Shown here in pieces: positions 60,337 to 64,000 of a DNA stretch of 64,000 nt (position 1 is the first letter of the stretch; every line of letters begins with the position of its first letter). This DNA comes from Erwinia sp. JUb26 (GTDB lineage: Bacteria > Pseudomonadota > Gammaproteobacteria > Enterobacterales > Enterobacteriaceae): assembly GCF_003751505.1 (NCBI RefSeq), contig NZ_RJVB01000003.1:432712-496711 (forward strand). The letters run 5' to 3'. The notes under the pieces were generated by a model. The model ran no database searches. It was not told the DNA's origin and was given only the letters and a program-made list of their open reading frames with translations. The translations under genes and the position numbers were made by a program.

Positions 60337-60747
60337 ATGAAAAAGTCCGTCGCTGCGTTGTCCCTCTCTATGCTGCTGGCCGCGCCAGGTATGGCCCTTG
60401 CCGCCGGTAAAAACCCGATCAGTGTGCATATCCTGAACCAGCAAACGGGGATGCCCGCCCCGCATGTAGCGGTAACGCTCGAGAAAAAACAGGGTGACAG
60501 CTGGACCGTGCTGAACACCGCCAGCACCGACGAAGATGGCCGTGTGGCGGCGCTGTGGCCGGAGAAACCGTTCGAGACGGGCGACTATCGCGTGATCTTT
60601 AAAACCGGCAAATACTTCACGGACCGCAAACAGGAAAGTTTCTTCCCAGAAATCCCGGTGGAATTCCACATCAGCAATACCGCCACCACCTATCACGTTC
60701 CGCTGCTGCTGAGCCAGTATGGCTATTCCACGTATCGTGGGAGCTGA
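60337..60747 (+). CDS. hiuH: Periplasmic 5-hydroxyisourate hydrolase (transthyretin-like)
   Basis: A 136-residue precursor with signal peptide ending ALA and the transthyretin-related fold: [17 protein letters not shown], the [16 protein letters not shown] active-site segment and the diagnostic C-terminal YRGS. It hydrolyses 5-hydroxyisourate in uric acid breakdown. AAGGAG lies before the ATG. It is divergent from hprRS, which control hiuH in E. coli. Confidence 0.94.
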   Translation: MKKSVAALSLSMLLAAPGMALAAGKNPISVHILNQQTGMPAPHVAVTLEKKQGDSWTVLNTASTDEDGRVAALWPEKPFETGDYRVIFKTGKYFTDRKQESFFPEIPVEFHISNTATTYHVPLLLSQYGYSTYRGS

Positions 60748-60764
60748 ATACCAAAACAAAAAGC

Positions 60765-60794
60765 CCGCTTAAGTTTCCTTAAGCGGTTTTTTTT
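60765..60794 (+). terminator. Rho-independent terminator of hiuH
   Basis: CCGCTTAAG/CTTAAGCGG stem, TTTC loop, then eight T residues. Confidence 0.95.
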
Positions 60795-61898
60795 AAGTAT
60801 GGATCATCTGGCTGGGATCATATTTTCATGTAAATTGCTAATAAATATGATAAGTTTCAAGCTTCATCCTGTTAAGACCACCAGAATGACCACCAATGGT
60901 TGCTTGTTAGTTAAAAGGGGTTTTGAACACTTCGCTTCATGTGTTGATCGTTCTATGTGGCTGCGAATCGAACTCTGGGAAGAGTTGTGTCAGGGGCTAC
61001 TGTTAATGTCATCTCCCTCCACCCAGACAGGCAGGAAAGCGATCCCCAACTCTTAACCACGGCCTGGCGCATTGCGTCGAAATTGTCACAGCCAAATATG
61101 GGCTGCAGGGGGCTCTCTGGCCGGATGACCAATCACGTTCGACCAGCAGAGCAGATCTGCACTGTGCAATTTGTCGATTAAACGATGGGAAGCTATTTCA
61201 TTCAGTGAGGCAGTTTTCCAGATAGGCCGGGCTCGCACACTGTACGCGCGTTTGCATCGCTATTATACTAGCAATCAGCGTGCTGTCGGCTATGTCGCCA
61301 ATGCGAATGACACATCTATCCGCTATCGACATGAACAGTTCACTCGAGAGGCTACGGGCTGCTCTAAGAACATAAACGGACATTCTTGTCTTCTCTGACT
61401 CGGGACGCTTTTTTAATTAACTTACTGATTATTAATATAAAGTTATGCTTTGTGGTGTCAGTAGCATCAGAATGACCACTAATTTTTTCTAATTTTCCTT
61501 TTCTGTACACAAGTCAAGTATTATGCTTTGTATGTCAGGTATTTTTGTCTTCAAACCAGAAACCCATTCCAGATAATGAACCATTGTTTTTATTAAATTT
61601 AGATTCTTTCTTCATACGGTGATGATTGAAGATGGAGTTATTCTGGCGAACATCTTTTTCATTGAACCTGATTCGCCGAAAATCTGTGAAAATAAATAAT
61701 TTCAGCTTAACGATTTATCTCCAACAAATAAAATTTGAGTGATGGTTAAGGGGGTGTAATGTCATTTAACAATTTTATATTGAGCTTAAGAATCATTGAA
61801 TTAATACCCGTAAATTAATTTAATGCATAGATTAACAATGAAGTTATTTATTTAAATTCTGTGTGATAATTTTTTAGGCCAAGCTGCCGGAGATAAAA
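60795..61898. other. Gene-poor interval before the DUF2235-HNH pair
   Basis: About 1.1 kb. The left 550 bp is mixed composition with short frames resembling coding DNA but no recognisable family, perhaps remnants. The right 500 bp is very A+T-rich and probably contains the promoter of the next operon. Confidence 0.5.
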
Positions 61899-63125
61899 AT
61901 GGACAGACGGATTGTTATTTGCTGCGATGGGACTGGTAATGAATTAAATCGGACAATGTCAAACGTACTCAAGTTTTATCGCATTCTTGAAAAAAATACA
62001 CAGCAGCAAGTTTTCTATACGCCGGGAGTGGGCACGCTGGCGCTGGATAATCCCTGGCAACGGTTTAAACAAAAATGTCGCCTGTTATTAGGACTGGGAG
62101 CAGGGTATGGTCTGGATAACGACGTACTCAAGGCATACGATTTTTTGTGCCAGAACTGGCATGAAGGAGACAAAATATATCTGCTTGGGTTCAGCCGAGG
62201 TGCTTACACGGTGCGTGTTGTAGCTGCGTTAGTTGAAACTATCGGCATCATTCCGCCTGGGCAGCGTAATCTGGTCGAATACGGCCTGACGGCGTATAAA
62301 AAGGCCAGAGGCGACCGTTCTGCCACAGCTACCTCTAATGATCTGGAGGACGCCTGGCTCTTTGGCCGTATTGCGGGCGGGCGACCTGCGAGAATTGAAT
62401 TTATCGGCGTATGGGATACCGTCTCTTCAGTGATAGTACCCCGCAGCGATCGCCTGCTGCCAAGCATACAAACTCTTCGTTTCACCCGAACCAACAAGGC
62501 GGTGAAGTGCTTTCGACAGGCCATTTCAATGGATGAACGACGGCGTATGTTTCGTCTGAACCGATGGATAGACCCTCAACCCTACCGACCTGTTCCTTAC
62601 CGGAAAGAGAGCGAAATCTCTCAGGATATTCAGCAGGTCTGGTTCGCAGGAGTTCATGCTGATGTCGGAGGAGGGTATCCTGAAAGTGAAAGCGGACTCT
62701 CCAAATATCCTTTGATTTGGATGCTGGAAGAGGCGAAAAAAGCCGGTCTGACCTATGACGAAGAGTGCCGTCGTGCGATCAGCAAGGGAGGAAAACTGGC
62801 TCGCGGCGGCGAAACCTTCGTTCCCCCGGATGCTACCGGAATGCTCCACCGTTCCCTGAGGAGGCTGTGGTGGCTCCTTGAGTACATCCCCAAAAATAAA
62901 CGCTGGCGCGAGTGGTGCACTTCGCGACCTACTTTTCTGGGACACTACCTGCCTCTGGGCGAACCGCGCGCTATTCCACCAGGTTCGCTGATACACGCTT
63001 CGGTTCGGGAGCGAATGGCGAAGTACCCGCACTACCGTCCCATAAACCTCAAAGGTTCTTACCAGTTTACCGATGACGTTGTTTCAGAGCCACAACTCGA
63101 GGAAAGCATCGATGCAGTACATTGA
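61899..63125 (+). CDS. DUF2235 alpha/beta hydrolase (phospholipase-like)
   Basis: A 408-residue hydrolase of the DUF2235 family. N-terminal IVICCDGTGNE, nucleophile Ser99 in LGFSRGAYTVR, Asp173 in GVWDTVSS, and His253/Asp255 in AGVHADVGGGY make a Tle1-like catalytic set. Tle1 effectors use this domain as a phospholipase, but there is no VgrG, adaptor or PAAR gene nearby. GGAGATAA precedes the ATG. Its 3' end overlaps an HNH gene by 14 nt, so the two are translated together. Confidence 0.82.
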   Translation: MDRRIVICCDGTGNELNRTMSNVLKFYRILEKNTQQQVFYTPGVGTLALDNPWQRFKQKCRLLLGLGAGYGLDNDVLKAYDFLCQNWHEGDKIYLLGFSRGAYTVRVVAALVETIGIIPPGQRNLVEYGLTAYKKARGDRSATATSNDLEDAWLFGRIAGGRPARIEFIGVWDTVSSVIVPRSDRLLPSIQTLRFTRTNKAVKCFRQAISMDERRRMFRLNRWIDPQPYRPVPYRKESEISQDIQQVWFAGVHADVGGGYPESESGLSKYPLIWMLEEAKKAGLTYDEECRRAISKGGKLARGGETFVPPDATGMLHRSLRRLWWLLEYIPKNKRWREWCTSRPTFLGHYLPLGEPRAIPPGSLIHASVRERMAKYPHYRPINLKGSYQFTDDVVSEPQLEESIDAVH

Positions 63126-64000
63126 CAGACGGCGTGTTCCTCCACCGGAGGAGTTACGGGGCGATAAGCTTTTTAGCAACGGGGAGCGGATGTGGCAGTT
63201 TTTGCAGCTTGATCCCAATAGGCGTGCGCAAACTCGAGCCCCACAAAGCAGCGTTCAGTCTGGCAGCTATTCCAGCGTGCTGTCTGCACTTCACTCGCTG
63301 TTTAATGGCCGCTGTGCGTTTTGTGAATCCCAAACGTCAGCACTAAACATACATTATTTTCGCCCCGTGAATGGTGCAGAGCCTCATTACGGTTTGGTGG
63401 ATAGCCATATTTACTATGCCTGGTTGGCAAACGCATGGCAGAACTTCTACCTAGCCTGTGCAGACTGTAACGTGCATGGTCGTAACTATTTTCCGGTGAT
63501 AGGGCTGCGGGCGCCGATCCCCACGCAAGAGATGTATATGAAGTATCTGGAAAGTGGTACAGGGCTGTGGCCAGCGTGGCCTCCTAAAGAGAGAGCTCTG
63601 CTGTTAGATCCCTGCAAACTCCAAAATTTTTACTCCCATTTTTCGGTAGAAGTTGAAGGTCGATTAGTCGCGCAATCTGAAGCGGGTAATGAAACCATCA
63701 ACACATTTGGCCTCAATCGCAGCGAACTAGTTAATAAGCGGTCGATACGTTTTAGCAACTATCTTGAAAGTGTTGCCAGAGCGATTAAGTATTCATCCTC
63801 AGGCGAACTCAAAACGTTGTTCAGTTTTTCAGAGATTGAATTTGGCGGTAGCTGGTATCTACTCTTACGGCGACTAGCGGAAAAAATTGGCACGCGCAAA
63901 GGACCAAAACCGAATCTCTCACCTGCAAGGATTATCCGCCTGTTCTTACCGTTGCTTAAAGAGCCACGCGGTTTGGAATGGTTTACTGACGCCATAAAGG
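63112..64000 (+). CDS. HNH nuclease-like protein of PtuB type (3' end beyond the window)
   Basis: At least 296 residues, frame open at the right edge. Zinc/HNH motif: Cys68 and Cys71 (RCAFCES), His81 (IHYFRP), AWQNFYLACADCN with Cys116, Cys119 and Asn120, then RNYFP. This YYAWLANxWxN...CxxCN...FP pattern is that of HNH proteins in Septu (PtuB) and retron defence loci. The start ATG lies inside the DUF2235 gene. It may cleave DNA or RNA on infection. The C-terminal part (from about 130) is unfamiliar. Confidence 0.75.
   Translation, partial: MQYIDRRRVPPPEELRGDKLFSNGERMWQFLQLDPNRRAQTRAPQSSVQSGSYSSVLSALHSLFNGRCAFCESQTSALNIHYFRPVNGAEPHYGLVDSHIYYAWLANAWQNFYLACADCNVHGRNYFPVIGLRAPIPTQEMYMKYLESGTGLWPAWPPKERALLLDPCKLQNFYSHFSVEVEGRLVAQSEAGNETINTFGLNRSELVNKRSIRFSNYLESVARAIKYSSSGELKTLFSFSEIEFGGSWYLLLRRLAEKIGTRKGPKPNLSPARIIRLFLPLLKEPRGLEWFTDAIK

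Noticed and set aside
61171..61398. 75-codon plus-strand frame before the DUF2235 gene
   Set aside because: No ribosome site, no recognisable domain and poor coding character.
61899..63125. Type VI secretion effector Tle1
   Set aside because: No VgrG, PAAR, DUF4123 adaptor or immunity gene in the window; an overlapping HNH gene points elsewhere, though the right edge limits this.

Overview
The window looks like chromosome of a gammaproteobacterium of the order Enterobacterales, most likely an Erwinia/Pantoea-type member of the Erwiniaceae. I infer this from many genes close to Escherichia coli families (ynbA/ynbC, ecotin, cynR, ytfJ, hprRS-hiuH, Frw/Fry-type PTS proteins) in moderately G+C-rich DNA, interrupted by A+T-richer accessory blocks. 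No rRNA, tRNA, CRISPR array, integrase or complete insertion sequence was recognised.

Layout. 1-13.7 kb is ordinary mosaic: ynbC (cut by the left edge) and ynbA, a short-type argC with a possible ARG box, ecotin, a DUF1311 protein, a ketopantoate-reductase-like enzyme, a CynX-like exporter with divergent CynR-like regulator, a regulator/AlaX/serine-dehydratase group, and a CopC-PepSY-DUF2946 copper-type module. 13.7-14.6 kb is a gene-poor gap with an octamer tandem repeat. 14.6-28.0 kb is the most notable locus: serine palmitoyltransferase, acyl carrier protein, ceramide-reductase-like epimerase, acyl-ACP/CoA ligase, a bacterial ceramide-synthase-like N-acyltransferase, a DgkA-like lipid kinase, three thymidylate-kinase-like paralogues, a second LptF/LptG pair, and nearby a flippase, a CHAD-like protein and YtfJ. 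Together they suggest that the cell makes, phosphorylates and exports a sphingolipid.

28.2-37.8 kb is a divergent catabolic regulon (GntR, hydantoinase, amino-acid ABC transporter, DHDPS-family lyase; a fused HcnABC-like oxidoreductase and an M20 amidohydrolase) around a control region with four GTATAC hexamers. 37.9-41.5 kb is a three-gene hydrolase/isomerase operon facing a TetR gene across a perfect inverted repeat. 41.5-43.2 kb is a TetR/SDR pair with a 12-copy GCATC repeat in the leader. 43.8-55.3 kb holds a transaldolase, a GatZ/KbaZ-like protein and two fructose-type PTS systems sharing a promoter layout; one has a full HPr-EI-EIIA protein, the other a version lacking the PEP-binding half of EI. 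A transketolase remnant lies between them. 55.7-60.8 kb carries a small monooxygenase, an exported protein of unknown function, an orphan colicin-immunity-like membrane protein, and hprRS/hiuH. The right edge (61.9-64.0 kb) has a DUF2235 hydrolase overlapping a PtuB-like HNH protein that runs off the window, a possible anti-phage module.

Functions rest on motif recognition from translated sequence; no database search was possible.
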